The notes under the pieces were generated by a model, which worked only from the letters and a program-made list of their open reading frames with translations, ran no database searches and was not told where the DNA came from. Shown one piece after another: positions 13,501 through 20,799 of a DNA stretch of 64,000 nucleotides. Numbering within the stretch: the stretch's first letter is position 1; each line of letters opens with the position of its first letter. A program made the translations under genes and the position numbers. The DNA is from Echinometra lucunter (lineage: Eukaryota; Echinodermata; Echinoidea; Camarodonta; Echinometridae): positions 7,313,383 through 7,377,382 of the forward strand of contig CM057161.1 in the NCBI GenBank assembly GCA_029962745.1. The letters are read 5' to 3'.

Positions 13501-14447
13501 AGGCAAAAAAACGCATGATACTCTTTTAAAAAAATCTCTATCGCTAAACACACAAATGAGTTTGTGTAGGGCTTGTATTGCGCACAGATATTATTTTATC
13601 ACCCCCACTCGCCATTTAATTCACCTCGAACGCTTTCACCGCATCATATTCGAACAAACCTTCGGGGGGGGGGCATAATATATGGCCTCTTAAAGACAGG
13701 TTTCACTGTAATTTTTCCAATGCCACGGTTGTATGTTGCCCAAGATTATAGATTAATGGGCGTCATTTTAATAAGAACTAAAAAGCAGCCAAAATTTTCT
13801 GTTTGAAGTACTTTTCATTCCTTTGAATATATTCTAAATGGTGTGTACATGAGAATCGAGGGTATTTTTGACTCATTTTGTCTGCAACTTAGAGTTACTC
13901 TTATTTTGTAGAAATTTTGTCCTTGATGCCTCTTTCTTAACTCGATGAGCATGATTTCAGTATAACACACATTTGTCATAGACCCTAGCCTCAGTTATCT
14001 CAGGCATAGTGTTCAACAAGTTAACCCATTGCCTGCTGGAACCAAATGATCCCTGTACAAAACCTATGGGGATTGTAAGAATTCAGTTGTCATCGGGTTA
14101 AAAGGTGAATGGAATCCAGAGGTTGGAAAGGAATGATTTTAAAAGTGCTTGAGCCAGCCTAATTCTTGTCATCATGGTATACATAAAAATCACTCAAAAG
14201 TAAAGAAGGGAGGGGGTAGATTTCCCTCTGTCCAAAGGTGATCTTTTATGTTTCATTATTTATCTCATTTATTTCAGTACATTTTTTCCTGATTTTTATG
14301 AGATTTTATATCAACAAAATTTTCCTTTCTTTTCTGTGACAGGCTACAGCACTGGACAAGGATGGCAAGTACTTCCAGGGGCGTCGCCCAAGGGAGGGGG
14401 CTGAGGGGGCCGAGGACATACCCCAACAAGATGAGCTTTCATTCTAG
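934..14447 (+). CDS. DCLK: Doublecortin-like kinase (DCLK), 3' part: linker and complete kinase domain, 11 exons
   Basis: The spliced exons (934-1041, 1457-1587, 2021-2069, 4065-4215, 4924-4981, 5761-5880, 6770-7050, 8091-8168, 11868-12045, 13210-13323, 14343-14447) give 456 residues and a stop, with matching phases at every junction. A Ser/Pro/Arg-rich linker precedes a CaMK-family kinase domain: glycine loop [12 protein letters not shown]-binding lysine in FALKII, helix C glutamate in ENEVSIL, hinge VMELVKGGDLF, catalytic loop [18 protein letters not shown], activation segment [14 protein letters not shown], and [20 protein letters not shown]. These strings closely match the known DCLK1/2 family, whose members bind microtubules through N-terminal doublecortin domains and phosphorylate Ser/Thr. 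Doublecortin exons and the start codon are not in the window. The catalytic loop has Ala where vertebrate DCLK1 has Pro, a tolerated change. The C-terminal tail is short. Orthology to a single vertebrate paralogue cannot be decided here. Confidence 0.95.
1166..1300 (+). repeat. TTAA-bounded dispersed repeat, copy A
   Basis: Begins TTAAAGGAAAATTAAACCCT and shares the block around AAAGAGAGGACAGAGAGAAG and GAGAAAGTTATGAAAGTTT with a second copy at 56935-57075. The TTAA start is typical of TTAA-targeting (piggyBac-like) miniature elements; only one end is clear. Confidence 0.6.
1457..1587 (+). CDS. DCLK: DCLK exon b, Ser/Pro-rich linker
   Basis: Acceptor TTTCAG ends at 1456 and donor GTATGT starts at 1588. 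The product contains [18 protein letters not shown] and RRGSIKTL, a Ser/Pro-rich, basic linker with several potential phosphosites. It leaves in phase 0. Confidence 0.85.
2021..2069 (+). CDS. DCLK: DCLK exon c, short linker exon
   Basis: A 49-base exon ([16 protein letters not shown] plus one carried base) between acceptor TTTCAG, preceded by a polypyrimidine tract, and donor GTAAGT. Such microexon-sized linker exons are often alternatively used, but that cannot be shown here because skipping would break the frame. Confidence 0.75.
2151..2310. mobile_element. GGGCCC-ended foldback MITE
   Basis: Left arm GGGCCCTGTTGCATAAAACT with TACCATTGATGG; right arm is its inverted match (GTTTTATGTAATGGGGCCC). 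A central ATTTGATTGGCTG box is shared with the related element at 9313-9460. It lies in the DCLK intron 80 bases after exon c. Confidence 0.75.
2540..2870 (+). repeat. Dispersed repeat related to 61208-61402
   Basis: Shares GAAGTTTGAAGG(A/G)GGTAT, TTGCGGAT(C)GAAC, ACTTCCTCA and AGCAATGCTCATGAAATTT with the copy in the ST13 intron. The key box is partly duplicated inside this copy (about 2600 and 2770). Confidence 0.6.
3071..3290. mobile_element. Small foldback element with GGATCC-containing ends
   Basis: Starts GCAGGGCTGGATCC and ends with the inverted match GGATCCATCCCTG; the interior contains two copies of a GGGTTTCAAA-AGGAGGGG-CCAATTCAG-CCCC block and G/C homopolymers. No coding content. 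Confidence 0.5.
3291..4064. other. DCLK intron, no recognised content
   Basis: AT-rich intronic sequence ending in the polypyrimidine tract of exon d. I see no repeat family or coding motif. Confidence 0.5.
4065..4215 (+). CDS. DCLK: DCLK exon d, start of kinase domain
   Basis: Acceptor CTGCAG ends at 4064; donor GTATAA starts at 4216. It ends the linker ([10 protein letters not shown]) and opens the kinase domain with [20 protein letters not shown], carrying the glycine-rich ATP loop. Confidence 0.93.
4624..4822. mobile_element. Foldback MITE next to kinase exon e
   Basis: Terminal inverted repeats of about 37 bases: AATTCACAAAAGAGGTTTG with TTTAAACCATGG on the left, and the inverted match CCATGGTTTAAA...CTTCTTTTGTGAATT on the right. 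Ends about 100 bases before exon e. Confidence 0.75.
4924..4981 (+). CDS. DCLK: DCLK exon e, ATP-binding lysine
   Basis: A 58-base exon encoding [19 protein letters not shown] with the VAIK-type lysine in FALK. The acceptor is GATTAG (4918-4923) and the donor is GTAACA (4982). It lies about 100 bases downstream of a MITE and directly upstream of a LINE 3' end. Confidence 0.9.
4985..5475 (+). mobile_element. LINE 3' end (non-LTR retrotransposon), 5' truncated
   Basis: The frame reads [38 protein letters not shown] and [14 protein letters not shown], which are the standard C-terminal motifs of CR1/L2/Rex-type LINE ORF2 proteins. It ends in a 3' UTR and an ATT-type microsatellite tail at about 5450-5475. 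It begins within about ten bases of the exon e splice donor, with no stop codon between, and is in the same frame as that exon. Confidence 0.85.
5761..5880 (+). CDS. DCLK: DCLK exon f, helix C to hinge (tandem CAGCAG acceptor)
   Basis: Encodes [20 protein letters not shown] through VMELVK. The acceptor is a CAGCAG doublet at 5755-5760; use of the first AG would add one Gln in frame. The second AG gives the better match to the DCLK family (KGK followed by E). Donor GTAAGG at 5881. Decayed copies of this exon follow in the intron. Confidence 0.93.
5804..6625 (+). repeat. Tandem array of decayed copies of DCLK exon f and its donor
   Basis: The segment AGCATCCCAACATCATCC through GGTAAGGGTCATT of exon f (starting 5804) recurs at about 5950, 6085, 6241, 6388 and 6528, spacings 135-156 bases. 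Each unit contains 3' exon sequence (GAAGACTTTGATTGCCCCAC), the donor (AAGGTAAG-like) and part of the intron with AGGTCA words. Units 2 and 5 have stops or deletions; the exon part of unit 3 is still open. Units lack their own acceptor because duplication begins inside the exon. Confidence 0.9.
6770..7050 (+). CDS. DCLK: DCLK exon g, catalytic core
   Basis: Encodes [41 protein letters not shown] and the activation segment [13 protein letters not shown]. Acceptor CTTCAG ends at 6769, donor GTAAGA at 7051. All catalytic residues (HRD Asp, Lys, Asn, DFG Asp) are present. Confidence 0.95.
7430..7770. repeat. Dispersed repeat with long C runs, related to 63440-63740
   Basis: Contains GCAACTATATAATA, TTCACCTATG, ATCATCTTGC and CAAAATACCCTGGC blocks shared with the 63.5 kb copy, and poly-C runs at about 7497-7538 and 7732-7748. 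The run lengths are likely unstable or assembly-sensitive. Confidence 0.65.
8091..8168 (+). CDS. DCLK: DCLK exon h, subdomain IX
   Basis: Encodes [18 protein letters not shown] and CGFPPFR, matching kinase subdomain IX. Acceptor TTGTAG ends at 8090, donor GTAAGA at 8169. Confidence 0.94.
8385..8490 (+). repeat. Dispersed repeat related to 63765-63850
   Basis: Shares TTTGTGAGC-TTCTC-TCTTTTGA and ATCAGTTTGGAAGAAT plus GTAGAAATGTCCCCTG with the sequence at 63765-63850. Family unknown. Confidence 0.6.
9256..9491 (-). pseudogene. tRNA-Leu(UAG)-like pseudogene/LTR primer site, split by a MITE
   Basis: On the minus strand 9256-9312 reads as the 3' half of a tRNA-Leu: anticodon arm CTGGT-ATTAGGC-ACCAG with a UAG anticodon, a long variable arm, T-loop GGGTTCATATCCC, acceptor strand and CCA. 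A MITE occupies 9313-9460; beyond it the minus strand resumes with AAGG and a D-arm-like TGGCCAAGTCGT. The 5' acceptor strand is not recognisable. The first 18 bases (TGGTGGCAGCAGTGGGAT) are also the exact primer-binding-type sequence seen at 18461. It may be an LTR element start with an extended tRNA copy, or a tRNA retropseudogene. Confidence 0.55.
9313..9460. mobile_element. GGGCCC-type MITE inserted in tRNA-like sequence
   Basis: Left GGGTCATGTTTTATAAAACT and right inverted match TTTTATGAAACGGGGCCC; the central ATCTGATTGGCTGAGAGCAA box matches the 2151-2310 element. Same family, more decayed. Confidence 0.65.
10440..10835. mobile_element. hAT-like non-autonomous element with perfect 8-bp target duplication
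   Basis: Inverted ends of about 45 bases begin CCCGGGGGGGCCACTCTATG and continue ACAACACTGTAACCATGC. Both sides carry the 8-base duplication GGGTCCGG (10432-10439 and 10836-10843). Eight-base duplications are typical of hAT transposons. No transposase is encoded. Confidence 0.75.
10609..10738. repeat. Tandem repeat inside the hAT-like element
   Basis: Four to five units of about 31 bases built on AAGGGTATGCGTGGAGAG and AAAAATCCTAGTT, with small length changes. Confidence 0.85.
11480..11513. repeat. Perfect 14-bp hairpin
   Basis: TTACTTTTTGACGT and its exact inverse ACGTCAAAAAGTAA are separated by six bases. A second short palindrome (AATTCGTC/GACGAATT) lies at 11426-11446, just outside the transposon end. 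Confidence 0.7.
11868..12045 (+). CDS. DCLK: DCLK exon i, C-lobe
   Basis: Encodes [20 protein letters not shown] through [20 protein letters not shown] and HPWVQ. Acceptor TACAG ends at 11867, donor GTTAGT at 12046. The RFSA and HPWV strings are the usual end of CaMK kinase domains. Confidence 0.93.
12860..13035. repeat. Minisatellite of about 39-bp units
   Basis: Four to five imperfect units of CCATCAAATTAC-TGGTAAATTGAACATA upstream of exon j. Confidence 0.75.
13210..13323 (+). CDS. DCLK: DCLK exon j, post-kinase tail
   Basis: Encodes [20 protein letters not shown] and AAGIAVIT; the AAGxxVI string matches the DCLK1 tail. Acceptor TCACAG ends at 13209, donor GTATGC at 13324, phase 0 on both sides. 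Confidence 0.88.
13946..14040. repeat. Dispersed repeat (three copies in the window)
   Basis: ATAACACACATTTGTCATAG followed by ACCCTAGCCTCAGTTATCTC recurs at about 15740-15805 and, inverted, at about 60285-60365. Confidence 0.6.
14343..14447 (+). CDS. DCLK: DCLK terminal coding exon
   Basis: Encodes [20 protein letters not shown] and ends [10 protein letters not shown] before TAG at 14445-14447. ATALDK plus the following basic run matches the family tail; the rest is shorter and different from vertebrate DCLK1, so other terminal exons may exist downstream. Confidence 0.82.
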   Translation, partial: ATALDKDGKYFQGRRPREGAEGAEDIPQQDELSF

Positions 14448-14603
14448 ACGCCTCCATACCCCTCCCCCACCCACCCTACCCCCATTCTCCTATTTATCAA
14501 CTTTCTTCCCAGTTGGCTCTCTACAGGACTCATTCTTACCACCCACTTCACGGATCTCAGGCAATTCTTTGGAATTATTTGCAGTATCACCAAGAAACAG
14601 GTG

Positions 14604-14962
14604 GAGAGGTGTTGTAGTCGAGTGTTATAAACACTTGACTAGAGATGCGAGGTCATGGGTTCTTAACACAGCACGGTACTAGTGTCCTTTGGCAAAACAT
14701 TAATCTACATTTGCCACTCTCCACCCAGGTGTTAAGGGGGCACCAGGTAGGACGCGAAAGTCATTGTGGTTTGTTTAGCATTGTGAGCGTCTACAGTAGG
14801 TGCCCAGCTGGAATGCTCCCTTGGGAGTGGAAAAGGTGCATACACTGTGTGCTGGCAAGCCTGAATCTGGTAACCGAAGTAATAATATTTTTGTAAAGTG
14901 CTTAGAGACATTGAAGATGTTTTTAGGTGCTTTAAAGTCCAGAATATCATTATTATTGTTTA
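14604..14962 (+). mobile_element. tRNA-derived SINE, decayed
   Basis: Has a tRNA-like head (TAGTCGAGTGTTATAAACAC, then GGTCATGGGTTC in the B-box position) followed by TTTGGCAAAACATTAAT and CACTCTCCACCCAGGTGT, the body shared with the SINE at 63850. The tail has GTAAAGTGCTTAGAGACA and ATTATTATTG. Confidence 0.7.
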
Positions 14963-16724
14963 AAAGCTTCTGGTTTAGTAGCTGATGGAAAGGGGATGAT
15001 CAGTGGATGACAGTAAGGATTATTCCTTGTTTTCAGTTGAAGATGGGAACCGTATCAATGAAAATGAAAGGGTTAGACATGTTACTGGTACTCTCTAAGC
15101 CATAAGCCAAATCACTTCAAGACATTTTGTGCAGCTTCAACAAGAACAGGCAATGGTTTTTGTTTTGCATGTGATGGAAAGAAGGTGATGAGTGAGGCTT
15201 TCTGTGATGCATGTAAAGAGGATGACTCAGTGTGACTGAATACGTGATCAGTACGGATGAAAGTGGAAAGGTTAATCCTTTTTCTTTGGTATTAATAAGT
15301 ACAATATGTTAATCAGTTTAATTGGCTTTACTTGTGAGAACATGTATGTAGGTTCAACTAAAAAAAGGTGCATTTATGCAGATGGTACCTTCATGTAATC
15401 AGCAAGTCAGATATTTCTTAAAGAGTTGACTTAATTTGAAATGATATGTTAAATATGTACATACAGTACATACACAATTAAACACTTGCCCACTATGTCT
15501 CATAGGCAAGCATTTTGAAGTTATATGTACCTCTTACATTGCTTAAAATGTACTGAAATTTACAAGCTTTAAATGCAAAGATCCATATCTTTTTCTCTTA
15601 TTTAAGATCATAATGGACAAAGACTTTCATAACATTCCACCCAGAGTCATTTTAATATGGCAGTTTGTGACTACTTTGTACTACTTAAACAGATCTTCAG
15701 TACTTGCAATTTTTTTAAACCTGTAGATTCACTTTGATTATTGTATAACACACATTTTCCATAGACTGCAGCCTGAGTTATCTCAGGCTTTATAGTTTTC
15801 AGTGGGTCAGTTCATGGTACTCTTATTCTAATTATGGTTAATAGAAATTCTAACTATGGTTAATTGAAAATGTCAATGCTATCTTTAGAATTACTGTATG
15901 GATTAATGTTCAACAATAGACATATAAAGCCCAAAGATTGATCCTTATATGACCTCGATCAACAGTACATTAGTGTTATTTGACATCGATTGACTGACAA
16001 ATTATTTTAGTGTAATGCATACAGAAACTTGAATTTACCTTTAAGGGACATCCTGCTCTATGAGCAATTCATGCAGTACATGTGCTATAAGTCATAAGAG
16101 TAGTTTGCTTACTTGAAAGTTTGTTTACGGCTGAGAAATACAAACAAATTTGCTTTAGAAAATGGAACAATTTGCATTCATCACAATCAAATCTATTGCC
16201 AAGTTGTATAGATGTACATTCCATTGACAATTGCTGGTATTCCAAGACAATCATTCAGTGTTGCTGCGCATCAGGCATGTTTGTTCAAAAGAGTATCGAC
16301 TAAACTTTCAGGGTTATCTCTTCTATGAAGTGCTTGTTTTTAGACTGGAACCGTGCTAACAAACAATCCACCTAAATATTACTATGCACACTTCTTTTAT
16401 TTAGAAAGAAGTACTGGTACATGGTTTTTCTTTTTCATAGGTCTCTCTTGGTAATACATGTAGAACATTAAGGTTCACTGAATAAAAAGGTCTGGTGCAT
16501 GCTCAAATTGTCTTTATCTTAAGAAGTGTGTAAAGCTCTTTTGCATATTTAGGTGTGGGCTGCCTGATTTTCATCATATCCTTTCATTTTTATGCTGTTG
16601 CAGTTGCTTCTTAGGCTGGTGTATGTGGTGACAATATCTTGAAAACTTGGTACATGATTTCAGTTGTAAAGTTGAATAGTGCTTTAGCATGTAGGAGTCA
16701 AGAAGCAGCCTTCACTGGCTTCGT
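14963..16724. other. DCLK 3' flank, no gene seen
   Basis: AT-rich sequence with one dispersed-repeat copy (about 15740-15805) and an AATAAA at 16481-16486 followed by GGTCTGGTGCATG, a possible early poly(A) site for DCLK. Confidence 0.4.
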
Positions 16725-17200
16725 TAGCTATTATCATGATCATCATCTGTATCATATATTCATCTTGATTCTCCCTATCGCATATATGAGATTCAACAGT
16801 AGAGGGCAACATTTCCTGCATACCGTGCAGGTCAGCACATGCGCAGATAAAGATCCAGTACTGACAATTTGACAAAATTTCTTCGGCTTCCATAGAGTAC
16901 AGCCAGGTTAACAAGTCCCTCATTTGACAAAATTATTGTTCAGGTTCCATAAGCTCTCCTGATAATTTTATTAGATCTATGCAGGTAGCATCAGAATTTG
17001 TAGCTTGTATTTTCTAGGTTTAAAAAATATAATTTTATGGGACTTGTTAAGATTCGACCCATTATGTTTGCATGGAAACCGGAAGTGTCTTTGTCTATGC
17101 TGTGTGTGGGATATATCGCCCTCTACTGTTGAATATCATATTTGCGGTAGGAAGAATTATAAGCAGCATCATGATAACAATTATCAAAATTGTCATGAGA
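16725..17200. mobile_element. Foldback element with TAGAGGGC boxes
   Basis: ATTCAACAGTAGAGGGC at about 16791 and its inverted match GCCCTCTACTGTTGAAT at about 17119 sit in arms of roughly 75 bases that include ATCATGAT blocks. The same AGAGGGC word occurs at 49534. Confidence 0.55.
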
Positions 17201-17214
17201 TTCATAGTCATCAT

Positions 17215-17420
17215 CATACTTGTATTATCATCATCATCATCATCATCATCGTCATCATTATCGTTGTAATTATTTTTGTCATGATGATGATGATCATCAT
17301 CATCATAATCATCGTTTTTCTCACTTATCACCATCATTATTATTTGCATCATCATCATCACCACTATCACCATCAATATCGTCTTCACCATTACCACCGT
17401 CATCATCATCCTCCTCATTT
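17215..17420. repeat. CAT/ATC trinucleotide microsatellite
   Basis: Imperfect CAT/ATC repeats on the plus strand. His/Ser-rich and Asp/Met-rich translations of this region are artefacts. Confidence 0.9.
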
Positions 17421-18046
17421 TGTCAGTCTCATCTTTCTACTTTCCGTCCACTGGGAGGTATCCAGATGTTCTGTGAGCCTCCAACCATTGTGGATTTCTG
17501 GGCATTTGTAACTATTAGAGTTGAGACTATTTATAGATTTTAGTTGTTTGTGACATTCTAATAAAGTAGGCTGTAAAACTGAGACAAGCAAAAGACAAAT
17601 TTTTGCCCCCCAAATGGAACTCTACCTCAGTTTTATTCTGTGTATTTTGGTTAGGCATTGAATAGTTCAGAAGGCTTTGTTGTAGGCGTAATCTTTTCCC
17701 CACAGAATATGCATTGTATGAATGATGAAGGAATGAAAGAAATGGTGATGATTTCAGCAGAGGATTTGGATGGGATAATCCCAGTTTGGCAAGGTGCCAG
17801 ACAACATGACAGATGATACTTCCTTTTTTGCAGAGCTTGCAAGAAGAGACAAACATTCTGATGTGACTACCCTGGTGAATAAGACTCAATAATAATAACT
17901 TATGAATCAGCTGCTAATAATAATTTTTCAGGTTCAAGTTGTTACAGGATGCTGTGACAAGATCATGTTATGCTCGATTGAATCTGTAGGCATTAGGCAA
18001 GGGTTTGTAATTTGTTTGGTACTGCAGAATTAGAAAATGGCATTGG
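17421..18046. other. DCLK 3' flank, no gene seen
   Basis: Sequence without recognised motif apart from an AATAAA at 17560-17565. Confidence 0.4.
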
Positions 18047-18376
18047 GAGCGAGTTGGCTCAGTCGGTAAAGCGTCTGCCTGTCTAACCAAAAGACCATGG
18101 GTTCGAGTCCAACCCAGGCGGATGACTGAAGCCTACGTTGTGTGTTATCGTGCCCCTCCCCTGTTTCATAGACGCAGGCTATGCTACAGTGGAAAACACT
18201 CCATCCCTCCGATAGGACGTTAAATGGAGGTCCCGTGTAAAGGAGAGTCACCACCTTTGCACGTTAAAGATCTCACTGCACTCTTTGTATAAGAGTAGGG
18301 GGAAACCCTGGTGTATGTGGTCCTCCTGCACCCCCCCAATTAGTGATATCGGGAGGAGAGTCCCAAGGGTAATTTG
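18047..18376 (+). mobile_element. tRNA-derived SINE
   Basis: RNA polymerase III A box GTTGGCTCAGTCGGTAAAGC and B box GGGTTCGAGTCC with tRNA-like spacing, then a body with TTTGCACGTTAAAGATCTCA, CACTGCACTC and GATATCGGGAGGAG. A functional tRNA is unlikely because the cloverleaf does not close with acceptor complementarity. Confidence 0.8.
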
Positions 18377-18722
18377 TGTAGCGTAAGCATGTTTTAATAA
18401 ATGGCTTAAACCTAACTACAGTGACTGGTTGTCCATCATCGAAAGTTGTTCTCTTATCAGTGGTGGCAGCAGTGGGATTTGGTTTTGTTGATTGCCAAGT
18501 GTTTTGATTGTTAATACCTAGGAGAAGATAGAAGAAAGTGATTACGCCAATGTGTTATGCTGCCCACTAATGGGCAATGTTAGGGCAATGTTGTTATGTT
18601 AATTATCGTGCGATCTTTGCCCCTTTCTGGCCAGCAGTTTGCGTAGCATAAGCATGTATGTATCAGTGGCTTAAACCGAACTATTGTGACTGGTTGTCCA
18701 TCATCAAAAGTTGTTCCCTTAA
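18377..18722 (+). mobile_element. Miniature LTR-like element: repeated LTR end, tRNA-Leu primer site, purine tract
   Basis: An 83-base segment (18377-18459: CGTAAGCATG, TGGCTTAAAC, GTGACTGGTTGTCCATCATC) ending in CA is followed by TGGTGGCAGCAGTGGGAT at 18461-18478, exactly complementary to the 3' end of a tRNA-Leu with CCA. A purine tract GGAGAAGATAGAAGAAAGTG lies at 18521-18540 and a second copy of the segment at 18641-18722. This is the order LTR end, PBS, PPT, LTR, without coding sequence. Confidence 0.6.
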
Positions 18723-19075
18723 TGTCGCTCAGTTTCTGTTTGTATATTGTTTGAGTTTGGGTTTCTGGTCCTTCTTGCTGTTATACCCTGATGGGTGGAA
18801 GTCTAAAAGCTTCAGTGTGTCCCATTTTTAATGCCATTCATTATTTGTGCACACCAAGAGTAGTGCAAAAAACTTGTAAGCTCTTGTTGCACTGAAACAA
18901 GCATAGTCTGTAGAATAACATCAGCCAATAGGTCCGATAATGAGAAATCATCCTGGAAACTTGACATGTTTTGATGTAATCATTAATTTCTCTATGTTCT
19001 GATTATCTAAGTTCATTTGTAAAGTGCTTTGAACAGTTTGAAATAGGGTAGTGCTGTAAAAAGAAAAAAGTGATT

Positions 19076-19154
19076 GTTATTATTATAATTTTATAATTTT
19101 TTTGTTATTATCAATATATTATCATCATCATTATTATTATTATTATTATTATTA

Positions 19155-19195
<41 letters not shown>

Positions 19196-19275
19196 GTTAT
19201 TATTATTGTTATTATTATTATTGTTATTATTATTATTATTATTACTGTTGTTATTATCATTAATTATTATGTATA
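19076..19275. repeat. TTA/ATT microsatellite
   Basis: Long ATT repeat with GTT interruptions. It may be the tail of a retroposon. Confidence 0.9.
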
Positions 19276-19902
19276 ATAAATATTTATATATATATTTTGT
19301 TTAGTTTTTGATGATGGAATGATGCTGCAGAGTTCTTAACTGCACAAATAGGATCCTGTGGACTAGTACGATGACTTTTCAAAACAATTTCTAGGAAATA
19401 ATGTTTTGCAACAATAGTTGAAACTGTGTAAAGTCAATTTGCTGCTGATAAGGTGCTATCAATTTTTTTTTTTTTTTGGTGTGTGTTTTGTTGGAGGTGT
19501 TTTCCTTCATTATACAGCTAGAAACTATAAAGAACACTAAGTCATATAAAGTAGAAAATTCTAAATGTTGGAGATAACATAGTGCTAAGTCAAAATTGTT
19601 GTGTCGGTTTTTTGGAGTAACCTATGAAAAATGGCTTGAATGTAATGTTAGAGCCATTTTCTATCCCATGTCTGTATCACCCTGATTGAATTTGATAAAT
19701 GGTGAATATTTATGTGATATAGGTCGATTGTGTCCCATCAGAATATTCATTTCAAACTGTAATAACCAGAAACTGCGAAGCTGGCAGCTGTTATTTTAAA
19801 AGTTACTCTTGAAAGGTCTGGGCTCCAAGGTAATTCCTGTGTGCATGACTCTTTGGATCTTCAATTAATTGCCTATATGGGCAAGTTAAGTCAACAGCAA
19901 TA

Positions 19903-20068
19903 TACTCTCAGAAAAATTATAAGGTTGGTTAAAATATGAACCAACCAACTCTGTTGGTTTGAAATATTGTATGTAAAACATATGGGGATATTTTTTAACC
20001 AACAGTTTGTCAGTTAATATTGTAACCATTAACCTAATGATTTTTAACCAAATCTTTTAGAGTGTAAA
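19903..20068. mobile_element. Foldback element with ACTCT-AAA ends
   Basis: Left TACTCTCAGAAAAATTATAA then GGTTGGTTAAAATA; the right end inverted reads CACTCTAAAAGATTTGGTTA AAAAT. The ends resemble those of the foldbacks in the tandem array (CACTCTAAAAATATTGGGTA). Confidence 0.45.
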
Positions 20069-20799
20069 CTGCATAGTAAAATTTACACTTTGTCCATTCC
20101 ATGGTTAGACTTTATTTATCAATATTTCACACAAAATAGTTACATACTGCTCTTTTACTTTATTCACCCTTGTTTGGGCTAGCATTTCCTTCTTTTATGA
20201 AGCATTCCGCTTGCAGGGAAACTCATCGTTTATTTCATAATGTCATTATACTTTTCTAATAGATTTCTTTTTGAAAATGATTTTGTTCAACCCTACAGTG
20301 ATACTATGAATACAGTTCTGATCCAGATGAAGTATGAAACTATGCTTACAAACGTGTCTTGCGACATCTTTATTGTGATACATTTTACAAACTTGGTTGA
20401 GCTGGAAAGACTCATTCCGACATCCAATGGAAAACCCCTGCGGCTAACCTCCTTTTTTTATTTTTATAGTGTTCACATATGGCAGTGTAAACTGCGACAA
20501 AGACAAGCATTTGCCACAAGTTGCTCAAACAAGCACATGACATCATGTTTTGTGCTAACTTTTTGAGAATTTGATTGGTGCATAGGTGTTTGCCGCCAGG
20601 AGGCAAAAAATCTGCCTCTTGCCTAAGCATTTTTTTCCTGCCGCCTCGTATCCCATTCATTTGAACACACACACACAAAAAATGCAGAGGTTTACCCTGG
20701 GGGGCTTTCCGCTTCATATGTGAACAAGCCTTGAGGGTTAGAGCACTTGGCAAAGTAGATTTGTTTTCATTTGCAAAGGTTGCTGTAGGATTTTGAATG

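Noticed and set aside
17005..17511. His/Ser/Asp-rich open frames on both strands
   Set aside because: Translation of an ATC trinucleotide microsatellite.
18047..18125. Functional tRNA gene
   Set aside because: A and B boxes are present but the acceptor stem does not pair and the sequence continues into a SINE body.
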